Source: Acidimicrobiia bacterium
Lineage (GTDB): Bacteria > Actinomycetota > Acidimicrobiia > Spongiisociales > UBA5794
Length of the DNA: 59,748 nt
Direction of reading: 5' to 3'
Assembly: GCA_030065575.1 (NCBI GenBank)
Contig: JASJDZ010000015.1
Coordinates: 1-59,748 of the forward strand
The notes under the pieces were generated by a model. The model searched no databases, was not told where the DNA came from, and saw only the letters and a program-made list of their open reading frames with translations. The position numbers and the translations under genes were made by a program. Positions 52,357 to 59,748 of the stretch are shown here, in pieces (the first letter of the stretch is position 1; each line of letters begins with the position of its first letter).

Positions 52357-53535
52357 CTACGACGTATCGGGGGGATCCGGTCCCTTGAGATGGTCGGGTA
52401 TCGAGAAGTCTTCGAGCATTCCGATCGGGCGTGCGGCGGCTTTCAGGTACCTGTCGCTGGGGACGAACTCGGGCCCTTCCGGCCTCAGCCAGGTGACTTC
52501 GCCGTTGGGGTCGCCCGAAATGCGCCAGCCGCCCTCGTGGATGAGCCGGTGGTGGTAGGGACACAGCGAGATGAGGTTGTCCAAGTCGGTAGGTCCACCG
52601 TGCGCCCAGTGAATGAGATGGTGGATGTGGATCCACCGGCCGCGTCGGCAACCGGGGTACCGGCACCCGCGATCGCGGTTGCGGATGATCCTGGCGAGCC
52701 AGGACGGGATGTTGCGATTGGTGCGGCCTACCCCGACAACCGTACCCGTGGCTTGCTCGACGCTGATCTGCAGACGAGCGTCGCAAACGAGTCGCCGAGC
52801 AGTCTCGACATGCAGAGGCACCCCGTCTTCCGACTCGGCTGATCCGCCCGCTGAGCTGAGGTGCTCGATAGGTATGTGGATCACGGCGGTGGCGCGGTCC
52901 GGGTCGCGGTCGGCGCCCCGTGCCTCAGAGGCCAACTGGACGAGAGCGTCGACACAGCGGGCTTCGAAGAGTTCATAGGTTCCATCGGGTTGTGGTGGTG
53001 CCTGGTTGGCGTGGCGGGTGATGGCTTTGACGAGTTCGACGCCGTCGGCGGCGGGCATCTGCCCGAACAGGCTGAACACGGGTAGGTCCTCATCGAACTT
53101 CCAGGTGAGGCTCCGCTCCCGGTGCACCTTCTCGACGTCACGCAGTCGGATCTCCCGGGCGAGCCGATTGAGGTCGCGAACAGGTGTGTCAGGCGCCATC
53201 TCGGCGAGTTCGTCGTCGGTCTCAGTAGTAGCGATGCGGGTCACCGTCCGGACCTGGTCCCACGACATTCGGCCGGCTTGATAGGCGGCACGGATGGCCG
53301 GCAGATCCCGAATGCTGTGTGCCACTCGGACCCACTCAGATGCCGTGCGGTGTGAGAGGTTGTAACGGTCGACCAGCCAGTTGGCCATCGAGGAAGCCCC
53401 GTCGTAGGTCCATTCCTCCCCGCTGTCCATCCGCGCCATCTCGTCGAGGATCTCGACATGCGAGCCACAGTTGATGGCGTGCCACCTGTCGAGGGCGGTG
53501 TATCGATCTGTGTCGTATCGCGGAACGTCTTGCAT
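52357..53535 (-). CDS. DUF222 / HNH endonuclease domain protein
   Basis: 392 aa. The N-terminal two thirds is a DUF222 helical region (ARMDSGEEWTYDGASSMANWL). The C-terminal HNH nuclease motif is CRYPGCRRGRWIHIHHLIHWAHGG, then DLDNLISLCPYHHRLIHEGGW, with zinc Cys and catalytic His. The family is abundant in actinobacteria (13E12-repeat proteins of mycobacteria) and often multiplies within genomes; its role is unclear. I start at ATG 53535 with GAGGT five bases upstream. I see no terminal repeats marking it as mobile. Confidence 0.88.
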   Translation of the reverse strand: MQDVPRYDTDRYTALDRWHAINCGSHVEILDEMARMDSGEEWTYDGASSMANWLVDRYNLSHRTASEWVRVAHSIRDLPAIRAAYQAGRMSWDQVRTVTRIATTETDDELAEMAPDTPVRDLNRLAREIRLRDVEKVHRERSLTWKFDEDLPVFSLFGQMPAADGVELVKAITRHANQAPPQPDGTYELFEARCVDALVQLASEARGADRDPDRATAVIHIPIEHLSSAGGSAESEDGVPLHVETARRLVCDARLQISVEQATGTVVGVGRTNRNIPSWLARIIRNRDRGCRYPGCRRGRWIHIHHLIHWAHGGPTDLDNLISLCPYHHRLIHEGGWRISGDPNGEVTWLRPEGPEFVPSDRYLKAAARPIGMLEDFSIPDHLKGPDPPDTS

Positions 53536-53704
53536 TCCACACCTCGATGATCTGTGGTAGGGAAGCACTGTCAACGTATCAAAGGGGTGTGACACGTTTT
53601 CTTTCTAGGGGAGGGTAGATCCAGTCTTGGGCACCCCGGCGCACAGGATCGAGGACTGATCCACTGTCGTTCAGAAGCGAAGCCAGCTTGACGATGAGTA
53701 TCCA

Positions 53705-53908
53705 ATGAGACTGATCGGGGCCTCCGCAATCGTGGCGGCCTGCACCCTCGCTGTAACGCTGCTGTCCGTGCGGTTGTTCGAGTCTGCAGCGAAGCGGGGG
53801 TGGATCGACCTTGCTCCGATACCGGTTCTTGAACTCATCGTCGGTGTTCCCGTCGGATTCGCGATCGGTCTGATCCTGGCACGGCTCATCCTCTACAGGC
53901 GTACGTAG
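53705..53908 (+). CDS. Small two-helix membrane protein
   Basis: 67 aa with two hydrophobic segments: IGASAIVAACTLAVTLLSV (4-22) and LELIVGVPVGFAIGLILARLIL (about 42-63), separated by a charged loop and ending in YRRT. No family is recognised. There is no Shine-Dalgarno. Being the only sensible frame between the HNH and copper ATPase genes supports it, but it could be non-coding. Confidence 0.5.
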   Translation: MRLIGASAIVAACTLAVTLLSVRLFESAAKRGWIDLAPIPVLELIVGVPVGFAIGLILARLILYRRT

Positions 53909-54006
53909 CTCGGCTCGGGCTAGTCGGTCCCCCGTTTTGGCGTAGGCCAGGCCCATATCTTGGCGCTGGATCCGCCAGAACGATGGCGTGGGTTCGGACT
54001 GCTGCG

Positions 54007-56184
54007 CTAGGCCTCGAAGCGGCGGAGCCGAAGTGAGTTGCTCACCACCGAGACGCTCGACATAGCCATGGCGCCGGCCGCAATCATCGGGTGGAGCAGT
54101 CCAGCAGCGGCCAGCGGTATCGCAGCCGTGTTGTAGGCGAACGCCCAGAACAGGTTCTGCCGTATGACCTGGAACGTCCGGGTGGCGAGCGACAGTGCCG
54201 TGACCGCCAGCTCCGGATCCCCGCTCATCAGCACAACGTCGCCGGCCTCGATGGCTACCGCCGTTCCGGTGCCGACCGCCATGCCTAGATCGGCCTGGAC
54301 GAGCGCCGGTGCGTCGTTGACGCCGTCACCGACGAAAGCCACTTGCTCGCCTTCGCCCTGGAGGCGCGCTATCTCGGCGGACTTGTCACCGGGTAGAACC
54401 TCAGCCATGACCCGATCGATCCCAATCTGAGCCGCAATGGTCTCAGCGGTCCTGCGGTTGTCGCCTGTGACCATTCCGGTGCTGAGCCCCTTGTCGTGCA
54501 GCAATGAGATTGCTCGAGATGACGACTCCCGGACCGTATCGGCTACCGCCAGGGAAGCACGGACCTCTCCATCCCATCCGGCCAGGAACGCGGTCTCGCC
54601 GGCCAACTCCATATCCTCGAGGGCATCCTCGAATCGCTCCGGGACAAGGAGACCGAGTTCGGCCATCAGCTTGGCCGAGCCGACCGCCACCTGCTGGTCA
54701 TCGACGGTGCCGCGCACACCGCGGCCAGGCAGGTTCTCGAAGTCCGATGGGAGGTCCAGCTGCGCCCCTCGCTCCTCAGCTCCCAGTGCGACGGCGCGCG
54801 CAATCGGATGCTCGCTCGCCGATTCGATGGAACCAATGAGACGGAGTGCAAGGGGTTCGTCTTCGGTGACGATCCGGCTCAGAGTCATTGCGCCCCGGGT
54901 GAGGGTCCCGGTCTTGTCGAATACAACGGTGGATACCTCTCGAGTCCTCTCGAAGACCTCGGCGTTCTTGAACAGGACTCCCAGCTCCGCGCCGCGGCCG
55001 GATCCGACCATGATCGCCGTTGGGGTGGCGAGGCCGAGGGCGCAGGGACAGGCGATGATGAGTACCGCCACGGCAGCCTGGACGGCCTCGGGGACATTGC
55101 CGTTGATGAGCAGCCACCCGATCAGGGTGGCGATGGAGATGAGCACAACGATTGGCACGAAGACTCCAGAGATGCGGTCGGCGAGTCGCTGGATTGGTGC
55201 CTTGCTCGTCTGAGCCTCCTCGACCAGGCGCACTATCTGCGCCAGCGCAGTCTCCGACCCGATTCGAGAGGCCTCGACGATGATCAGCCCGTGCTGGTTG
55301 ATGGTGGCGCCAAACACTTCGTCGCCCGGTGCCTTGTCGACCGGCTTCGACTCGCCCGAGAGCATGCTCTCATCGAACGAACTCGACCCTTCCAGCAAGG
55401 CTCCGTCGGTAGGCACCTTCTCACCCGGGCGGATAACCATGCGATCGCCGGGGATCACCTCGTCGATCGGTACCGTGACCTCAGCGCCGTCGCGCAGAAC
55501 CCGGGCCTCTTTGGCCCCGAGTTCGAGCAGCCGGGTGATCGCACTCGAGGCACGTCCCTTGCTGCGTGCTTCGAAGTAGCGACCGAGCAAGATGAACGTG
55601 ATGATCCACGCCGCCGTCTCGAAGAAGATCGGATCGCCGGAGAAGTACGCCCAGATCGAGTAGCCGTATGCGGCGAGGGTGCCCATCGAGATGAGCGTGT
55701 CCATGTTTGCTCCGCCGCTACGAAGCCGGGTGAACGCCGCCCGGTGAAACTGCCACCCGAATACGAAGACGACCGGGGTTACCAATAGCCAGATCACCAG
55801 GCCGGGCCAGGTGGCCCCGTCGTCGTGCCCACCCGGCCCGAACATCATCAGCAGGAAGGCAGGGATGGTGAGGATCGCCGCCCCGACGGCCATACGGCGT
55901 TGGTAGCGGGTCTCGGAGTCGTACCGTTCGGCCAGACTTTCCCGAGCTTCGTCCTCCACTACCTCCGTTGCGCCGTATCCGATCCGCTCGACGGCTGCGG
56001 TGAGGCTGAGCACGTCGATCCCGGGGTGCACGGTGACCTTGGCCTCTTTGCCGGTCAGGTTGACGACGGCGGATTCCACACCCTCTTGCTTGCCGAGGAC
56101 GCGCTCGATACGCATTGCGCACGACGCGCAAGTCATGCCCTCGATGTCGAAGGTGACGGTCTCGGTGGTGGGGGTGTCGGCCAA
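54007..56184 (-). CDS. copA: Copper-translocating P1B-type ATPase
   Basis: 725 aa. An N-terminal heavy-metal domain has [12 protein letters not shown]. Eight membrane helices follow, with the metal-site [12 protein letters not shown]. The phosphorylation site is [10 protein letters not shown], the nucleotide-binding SEHPIARAV is present, and [10 protein letters not shown] ends the catalytic core. It exports Cu(I) by analogy with CPC-type pumps. The start is TTG 56184, 6 bp after the chaperone gene, so copZ and copA form an operon. Confidence 0.94.
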   Translation of the reverse strand: MADTPTTETVTFDIEGMTCASCAMRIERVLGKQEGVESAVVNLTGKEAKVTVHPGIDVLSLTAAVERIGYGATEVVEDEARESLAERYDSETRYQRRMAVGAAILTIPAFLLMMFGPGGHDDGATWPGLVIWLLVTPVVFVFGWQFHRAAFTRLRSGGANMDTLISMGTLAAYGYSIWAYFSGDPIFFETAAWIITFILLGRYFEARSKGRASSAITRLLELGAKEARVLRDGAEVTVPIDEVIPGDRMVIRPGEKVPTDGALLEGSSSFDESMLSGESKPVDKAPGDEVFGATINQHGLIIVEASRIGSETALAQIVRLVEEAQTSKAPIQRLADRISGVFVPIVVLISIATLIGWLLINGNVPEAVQAAVAVLIIACPCALGLATPTAIMVGSGRGAELGVLFKNAEVFERTREVSTVVFDKTGTLTRGAMTLSRIVTEDEPLALRLIGSIESASEHPIARAVALGAEERGAQLDLPSDFENLPGRGVRGTVDDQQVAVGSAKLMAELGLLVPERFEDALEDMELAGETAFLAGWDGEVRASLAVADTVRESSSRAISLLHDKGLSTGMVTGDNRRTAETIAAQIGIDRVMAEVLPGDKSAEIARLQGEGEQVAFVGDGVNDAPALVQADLGMAVGTGTAVAIEAGDVVLMSGDPELAVTALSLATRTFQVIRQNLFWAFAYNTAAIPLAAAGLLHPMIAAGAMAMSSVSVVSNSLRLRRFEA

Positions 56185-56190
56185 GTTCGT

Positions 56191-56400
56191 CTACTGAGCG
56201 GGGACTTCGTAGCCCTGGTCCTCGATGGCGCCGATGATGCCCTCGATCGACGCCGGCGCATCGAACGCAACGCTCACGGTTCTCTGTTCGACATTGACCG
56301 AGGCCGAGGCGACGCCATCGAGCTCACCCACTGCCCCTTCAATCGACATCTTGCAGTGATCGCAATGGATCTCGGGCACAGATAGGTTCGTTTCAGTCAT
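56191..56400 (-). CDS. Heavy-metal-associated domain protein (CopZ-like chaperone)
   Basis: 69 aa, a single HMA fold. The metal site is IHCDHCKMSIE (CxxC), and the last segment ASIEGIIGAIEDQGYEV is the family ending. It would carry Cu(I) to the ATPase encoded next. AAGGAAA lies upstream of the ATG. The inverted repeat at 56440-56452 lies 40 bp upstream. Confidence 0.9.
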   Translation of the reverse strand: MTETNLSVPEIHCDHCKMSIEGAVGELDGVASASVNVEQRTVSVAFDAPASIEGIIGAIEDQGYEVPAQ

Positions 56401-56439
56401 TAGCTGGTTTCCTTGATCGGTCGGTCACGTAGATGTCAT

Positions 56440-56452
56440 GAGGGTACCCCTC
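56440..56452 (-). promoter_or_regulatory. Possible metalloregulator operator before the copper operon
   Basis: GAGGG and CCCTC arms are seen in GAGGGTACCCCTC, with a near-symmetric GTACCC centre. GC-rich pseudo-palindromes with a central TACCC are typical of CsoR-like copper repressor sites. No such regulator gene is in the window, so this is weak. Confidence 0.3.
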
Positions 56453-56479
56453 CGCAAGCGGGCCACTAACGGTTGAGAC

Positions 56480-56866
56480 CTAGGTCTCCGGGACCCAGTA
56501 GAAGAGGCAAAACGGATGTCCTGCGGGATCGAGCATGACCGTCACCCCGTTCTGCGGCTGCCACTCGGAGACGGTTGCCCCGAGTTCGACGGCCTGCGCC
56601 ACTGACCGGTCCACGTCGTCGGTTGCGATATCGAGATGAATCGACATCTGCTGGTCGACTTCGTTGCTGGGCCACACCGGCCGCACGTATTTCGGCTCGG
56701 TTTGGAAGGACAACCGTGTCCCTTCGTCGGGTGGCGTCAGCACCACCCAGTTCTCCTCGTTCTGGGTGCGCCGCCATCCGAGAAAGGCCTCCCAGAAGTC
56801 AGCCAGGTCGCGGGCGTTGGGCGAATCCAGGACGGTTCCGGCAAGGATCATCGACGGACGGGTCAT
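56480..56866 (-). CDS. VOC-family (glyoxalase/bleomycin-resistance-like) protein
   Basis: 128 aa with two beta-alpha-beta-beta-beta units: LAGTVLDSPNARDLADFWEAFLGW and QMSIHLDIATDDVDRSVAQAVELGA, ending in VMLDPAGHPFCLFYW. Metal ligands and reaction are unclear; members range from dioxygenases to binding proteins. ATG 56866 lies six bases after TAGGTT. It is divergent from the aminotransferase gene across 53 bp. Confidence 0.82.
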   Translation of the reverse strand: MTRPSMILAGTVLDSPNARDLADFWEAFLGWRRTQNEENWVVLTPPDEGTRLSFQTEPKYVRPVWPSNEVDQQMSIHLDIATDDVDRSVAQAVELGATVSEWQPQNGVTVMLDPAGHPFCLFYWVPET

Positions 56867-56878
56867 GCCATCAACCTA
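56867..56878 (-). promoter_or_regulatory. Candidate leaderless promoter, VOC gene
   Basis: On the minus strand TAGGTT (56873-56878), six bases, then ATG at 56866. Confidence 0.45.
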
Positions 56879-56906
56879 CATGAAGCCCGATGTCCCATGC
56901 ACGCTG

Positions 56907-56919
56907 TAGCCTCACCAGG
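56907..56919 (+). promoter_or_regulatory. Candidate leaderless promoter, aminotransferase gene
   Basis: TAGCCT (56907-56912), seven bases, then ATG at 56920. It is divergent from the candidate at 56867-56878, about 30 bp away. Confidence 0.45.
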
Positions 56920-57753
56920 ATGAACGTCATTGGATACGTGCTGGTCGACGGAAACCCGGTAGACCCCGCAGATGCCACCATCTCGGTCTTCGACATCGCG
57001 CTGCTGCGCGGTTTCGGTTGCTTCGAGTCGCTGCGCTCGTACAACGGAGTGGCCTTCCGTCAGCAACAGCACCTCGACCGGCTCGAGCGGTCCGCCTCCG
57101 CTCTGGGTCTCAGCCTGCCCCCGCGGCCCGATCAGGAACGCTGGGTTGCCGACCGGGCCGCAGTGGGCGAATGCACGGTGCGGGTTGTCGTCACCGGCGG
57201 TACCGATGAGAAGGGGAGCGGTGAGGGATCCCGGTTCATCGTCTTCGCCGAGCCGCTGCAACCGATGGACGCCACCGTCGCCCTGCTTCCCATCGAAGCG
57301 CCGTGGCATCCCGACGGTGCCGTTTCCGAGCTCACCGGGGCCAAAACCCTCTCCTACGGCCCCAATGTCGCCGCTCGCTTCCACGCCAAAGCGGAGGGAT
57401 ACGGCGATGCCCTTCTCGTCGGCCGGAGCGGCAATGTTCTCGAAGGGCCGACCAACACCGTGGCCTGGGTTCTCGATGGTGTCCTGGAAACTCCCGAGCT
57501 CGAACTGGGGATTCTGGCGTCGGTTACGCGGCAGGCGGTTCTGGATGTTGCCGAACGAATCGGTCTTCCCGTCAGCGAAGGTGCGTTCCCACTGCAACGC
57601 ATGCTCGACGCCGACGAAGTCATTGCGCTGTCAACGTTGCGAGAAGTCCAGCCGGTGATCAAGGTCGGCGATGTGGAGAAGACAGTAGGCCCGATCACCG
57701 AACGACTCATGTCCGGCTTGCGTGAGCTGATTGAGGAAGAGACGGCGCGGTGA
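56920..57753 (+). CDS. Class IV PLP aminotransferase (PabC- or IlvE-like)
   Basis: 277 aa, fold type IV. FDIALLRGFGCFESLRSYNG is the N-terminal signature, TGAKTLSYGPNVAA holds the PLP lysine, and LEGPTNTVAWV and EVIALSTLREVQPV are typical. It may be aminodeoxychorismate lyase (folate synthesis), a branched-chain or a D-amino-acid aminotransferase; sequence alone does not decide. I start at ATG 56920 (MNVIGYVLVDG). It overlaps the next gene by GTGA (57750-57753). Confidence 0.85.
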   Translation: MNVIGYVLVDGNPVDPADATISVFDIALLRGFGCFESLRSYNGVAFRQQQHLDRLERSASALGLSLPPRPDQERWVADRAAVGECTVRVVVTGGTDEKGSGEGSRFIVFAEPLQPMDATVALLPIEAPWHPDGAVSELTGAKTLSYGPNVAARFHAKAEGYGDALLVGRSGNVLEGPTNTVAWVLDGVLETPELELGILASVTRQAVLDVAERIGLPVSEGAFPLQRMLDADEVIALSTLREVQPVIKVGDVEKTVGPITERLMSGLRELIEEETAR

Positions 57754-58178
57754 GCGCCGACCAGTATCTCAGCGCGCTGCGGTCGATCGAGCAGCTCTAT
57801 GAAGCCGTAGTCGACGACCCGCACCGTTGGAACGAGCAAGCGTTTGTGGATTGGGCCGCCGACACCCTGGGTGAGGCAAACGAACTGCCGCGGGATGCGC
57901 AAAGGCAGATAAGGCGGAGCCTGCGAGCGGCCCAGCGGCTGCAAGCGTTCTGGGCGAGCGATCCGAGCACCGTTTCCGACCACGACGACTGGCAGTCGAA
58001 GGTTGACATTGCCCTCGGGGCACGAGCGTGGCGTCCGCTGCTCGACCTGGCCCGGGTGGGTCTGGAGACTGCGCCGAGTGAGGAGTTGTTCGACCAGGTC
58101 AAAGAGACGTTCTCCCTTGTCAACTCGGACCGGTGGATGGACGGGGTTTCCTTTGCGGACTGGTCCGAGCTCAACTAG
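57750..58178 (+). CDS. Uncharacterised helical protein
   Basis: 142 aa, no family recognised. It is rich in Asp, Ala and Trp, predicted mostly helical, with no signal peptide or membrane segment. Notable stretches are DPHRWNEQAFVDWAADTL and SDRWMDGVSFADWSELN at the C-terminus. The start is GTG 57750, coupled to the aminotransferase. Codon use looks like its neighbours. Function unknown. Confidence 0.7.
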   Translation: MSADQYLSALRSIEQLYEAVVDDPHRWNEQAFVDWAADTLGEANELPRDAQRQIRRSLRAAQRLQAFWASDPSTVSDHDDWQSKVDIALGARAWRPLLDLARVGLETAPSEELFDQVKETFSLVNSDRWMDGVSFADWSELN

Positions 58179-58212
58179 CTCCCGCATAACTCCCGCAATT
58201 CGCAGGCCGATG

Positions 58213-58224
58213 TAAAGTGGCACC
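58213..58224 (+). promoter_or_regulatory. Candidate leaderless promoter, lipoprotein gene
   Basis: TAAAGT (58213-58218), six bases, then GTG at 58225. No Shine-Dalgarno is present. Confidence 0.45.
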
Positions 58225-58755
58225 GTGAGATTTAGACGGGTTCTACTGGTGGGTTTGGCGACGGTTCTGATCGCCTCCTGTTCTGGCGACGAGGAACCGG
58301 CCGAGGATCCGCTTACCTCGACTTCGGCTGCTCCGGTGACCACGTTGGCAGAGTCGGGAACGGAGTCCGCTCAGCAGTCGACCACTACGTCTACGACGAC
58401 CACGACATCGACCACGGTCCCGGAATTGGGCTACCCGCAATACAGCATCATCAGCCGCGAGGAGGCCGACAACGGGGACATTGTCGTTGTTCTTCTCGAC
58501 ACGGAGACCTATGAGTCATTGTCCGATCTCGACATTCTCAACGTGATGTCCGACCTCGTCGAGCAATACGCTCCCGTGGTCGAGGCACACATCGTCGAGA
58601 CCCAGGCAGCTGCCGATGCGCTGTTTGTCGAGGAACCGACGGAGGACCAGCAGTCGGCACTCGCCATCGGATACGTTGCCCGGCTCGAAGAGGGCTTCCG
58701 GATCGTCTACCTGGGCCCGCTCGAGGACTCCGGCGTGCAGATCCTCGGTTCCTGA
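58225..58755 (+). CDS. Lipoprotein of unknown function
   Basis: 176 aa. A short signal (RFRRVLLVGLATVLIASC) ends in a lipobox with Cys19, so it is probably lipid-anchored on the outside of the membrane. A Ser/Thr-rich linker (about 30-68, with runs of Thr) precedes a globular domain of about 105 residues with no recognised motif (QYSIISREEADNGDIVVVLL). It converges on the MgtE-type gene, 18 bp away. Confidence 0.78.
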   Translation: MRFRRVLLVGLATVLIASCSGDEEPAEDPLTSTSAAPVTTLAESGTESAQQSTTTSTTTTTSTTVPELGYPQYSIISREEADNGDIVVVLLDTETYESLSDLDILNVMSDLVEQYAPVVEAHIVETQAAADALFVEEPTEDQQSALAIGYVARLEEGFRIVYLGPLEDSGVQILGS

Positions 58756-58773
58756 TCGGCCGACTCCACCGAG

Positions 58774-59748
58774 CTATAGACCCAACAGCAGCTTGGCGGT
58801 GAGCAGGAAACCTCCGAATCCGACCGTGTCGGTGACGGTCACAAGAAGGATGTTCGAAGCAAGTGCGGGGTCCTGTCCCAAACGCCGGAGCACGATCGGG
58901 ATCGAAGCACCCACGAAGCCCGCAATCACGAGATTGACGAAGACTGCAATCGCAATTACCAAGCCGATTCCGGCATCCTGGGCCACAGCACCACCCAGCA
59001 GACCCGATAGGGTGGCAATCGCCGCACCGTTGATCAACCCGATAGTGGCCTCCCGGCGAACCGCGCGAGCGGCCCGGCCTGGTGGCAAAGATCCGACCGC
59101 CATTGCCCGGATCACAACGGCGAGGCTCTGGTTGCCGGAGCCGCCGCCGAGCAAGGCAACCATCGGCATGAACGACGCCAGAACGGCCCGGTCCTCGATG
59201 AGGCCCTCGAATCGGCCGATTATGAGCGCAAGGGTGAGGCCGATGAGCAAGTTCAGGCTGATCCACGGAAGGCGGCGACGTACCGAGGTCGGTACATGGG
59301 TGTATACGGTCTCCTCGGCGCCGGCGCCGACCATCTGGACTATGTCCTCGGTTGCCTCGGTCTGAACCGCCTCCATGGCCTCGTCGACCTTGACGATCCC
59401 CACGAGGTGGTTCTGGGCATCGGTGACGGGGAGCGAGATGAGGTGGTACCGCTGGATCAGTTCGGACACGACTTCGCGGTCGGTGTCCACGGTGACCGAA
59501 ATGGGGTCGGCCAACATGATTTCGTCGAGACCGGTGTGGGGTCGGGCGAAGACCAGCTCCCGGAATGGGACGACACCGATGATCTTCCCTTGGACGTCGA
59601 CGACGTAGACATAGGTCAGGTTCGAGCCGATCTCCTCATGCAGCCGCCGTAGCGACTCGATCGCCTCCCCGCTGGTGATCCCGGCCGGAAGCGACGCGTA
59701 ATCGGTTGTCATCAGGCCGCCGGCGCTATCGGGCGGGTAGACGGCGAG
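58774..59748 (-). CDS. MgtE-type Mg2+ transporter (partial, N-terminus outside window)
   Basis: 324 codons are visible; the frame stays open to the right edge. The first visible residues, LAVYPPDSAGGLMTTDYASL, match the junction between the MgtE N domain and the CBS pair, so the ATG at 59712 is internal. Two CBS domains (about 15-135) are followed by five membrane helices, including LLGGGSGNQSLAVVIRAMAVG, the MgtE pore signature. The family conducts Mg2+ and is gated by Mg2+ binding to the CBS domains. Confidence 0.9.
   Translation of the reverse strand, partial: LAVYPPDSAGGLMTTDYASLPAGITSGEAIESLRRLHEEIGSNLTYVYVVDVQGKIIGVVPFRELVFARPHTGLDEIMLADPISVTVDTDREVVSELIQRYHLISLPVTDAQNHLVGIVKVDEAMEAVQTEATEDIVQMVGAGAEETVYTHVPTSVRRRLPWISLNLLIGLTLALIIGRFEGLIEDRAVLASFMPMVALLGGGSGNQSLAVVIRAMAVGSLPPGRAARAVRREATIGLINGAAIATLSGLLGGAVAQDAGIGLVIAIAVFVNLVIAGFVGASIPIVLRRLGQDPALASNILLVTVTDTVGFGGFLLTAKLLLGL

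Noticed and set aside
52357..53535. DUF222/HNH gene as a mobile element
   Set aside because: No terminal inverted repeats, target duplications or integrase around it; it sits normally between two genes.
59612..59712. ATG 59712 as start of the MgtE-type gene
   Set aside because: The frame continues to the window edge and the upstream residues YPPDSAGGL match MgtE, so the gene is truncated by the window.

Overview
This 59.7 kb window is GC-rich and densely coding. It looks like chromosomal DNA from a high-GC actinobacterium, probably close to the class Acidimicrobiia. This is inference: clpS is followed by a DUF2017 gene, an XRE regulator sits beside an HBHA-like Lys/Ala protein (compare mycobacterial Rv0474-Rv0475), an epimerase-acyltransferase pair resembles Rv0501-Rv0502, a DUF222/HNH gene is present, and many genes start a few bases after a -10 box as in leaderless actinobacterial transcripts. 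I see no rRNA, tRNA, CRISPR array, transposase or prophage.

Layout. 1-9121 (minus): a purine operon purL-purQ-purC-purE-purF-purDM-purN (purN cut by the left edge), with a PurS-PurL fusion, a class II PurE and a PurD-PurM fusion. 9379-13110: sulfurtransferase, aldehyde dehydrogenase and an unknown protein, divergent from a 5'-3' exonuclease. 13113-18144 (minus): ABC exporter, membrane sulfatase-like hydrolase, small LDPGTG protein and NoeA-like methyltransferase. 18176-28847: a full glycogen set, glgB, divergent glgC, then malQ, glgP, glgX, glgA. 28930-34221: SRAP repair protein, a hairpin-rich repeat block, DUF454 and DivIVA-like proteins, an HTH-clpS-DUF2017-membrane protein-nucleotidyltransferase operon, and DUF4332. 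34346-37313 (minus): HBHA-like protein with XRE regulator, then an unusual acyltransferase with an epimerase. 37418-41355: DAHP synthase, prephenate dehydrogenase, GNAT, P450. 41360-45889: metH with a structured leader and a MetF-like gene. 45959-53535: MFS transporter, M20 amidohydrolase, carboxylate-amine ligase, a second repeat block, NAD synthetase, a phosphotransferase, DUF222/HNH. 53705-59748: small membrane protein, copper ATPase and chaperone, VOC protein, class IV aminotransferase, unknown protein, lipoprotein, and an MgtE-type transporter cut by the right edge.

How the genes work together. The purine operon covers the steps from PRPP to SAICAR except for any PurK, which a class II PurE does not need. 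The glycogen genes cover synthesis (GlgC, GlgA, GlgB) and breakdown (GlgP, GlgX, MalQ). MetH and the MetF-like protein form a methyl-transfer pair. Many adjacent genes overlap by four bases (ATGA, GTGA or TTGA), which implies translational coupling.

Most notable. A dispersed GC-rich palindromic repeat occurs in two intergenic blocks and also inside purF, where it adds about 43 codons in frame. Both intergenic blocks are packed with perfect hairpins whose loops are usually three bases. The metH leader has mutually exclusive structures plus a 15-codon ORF overlapping the metH start. The gene order purDM-purN and purC-purE copies the domain order of the animal enzymes GART and PAICS.
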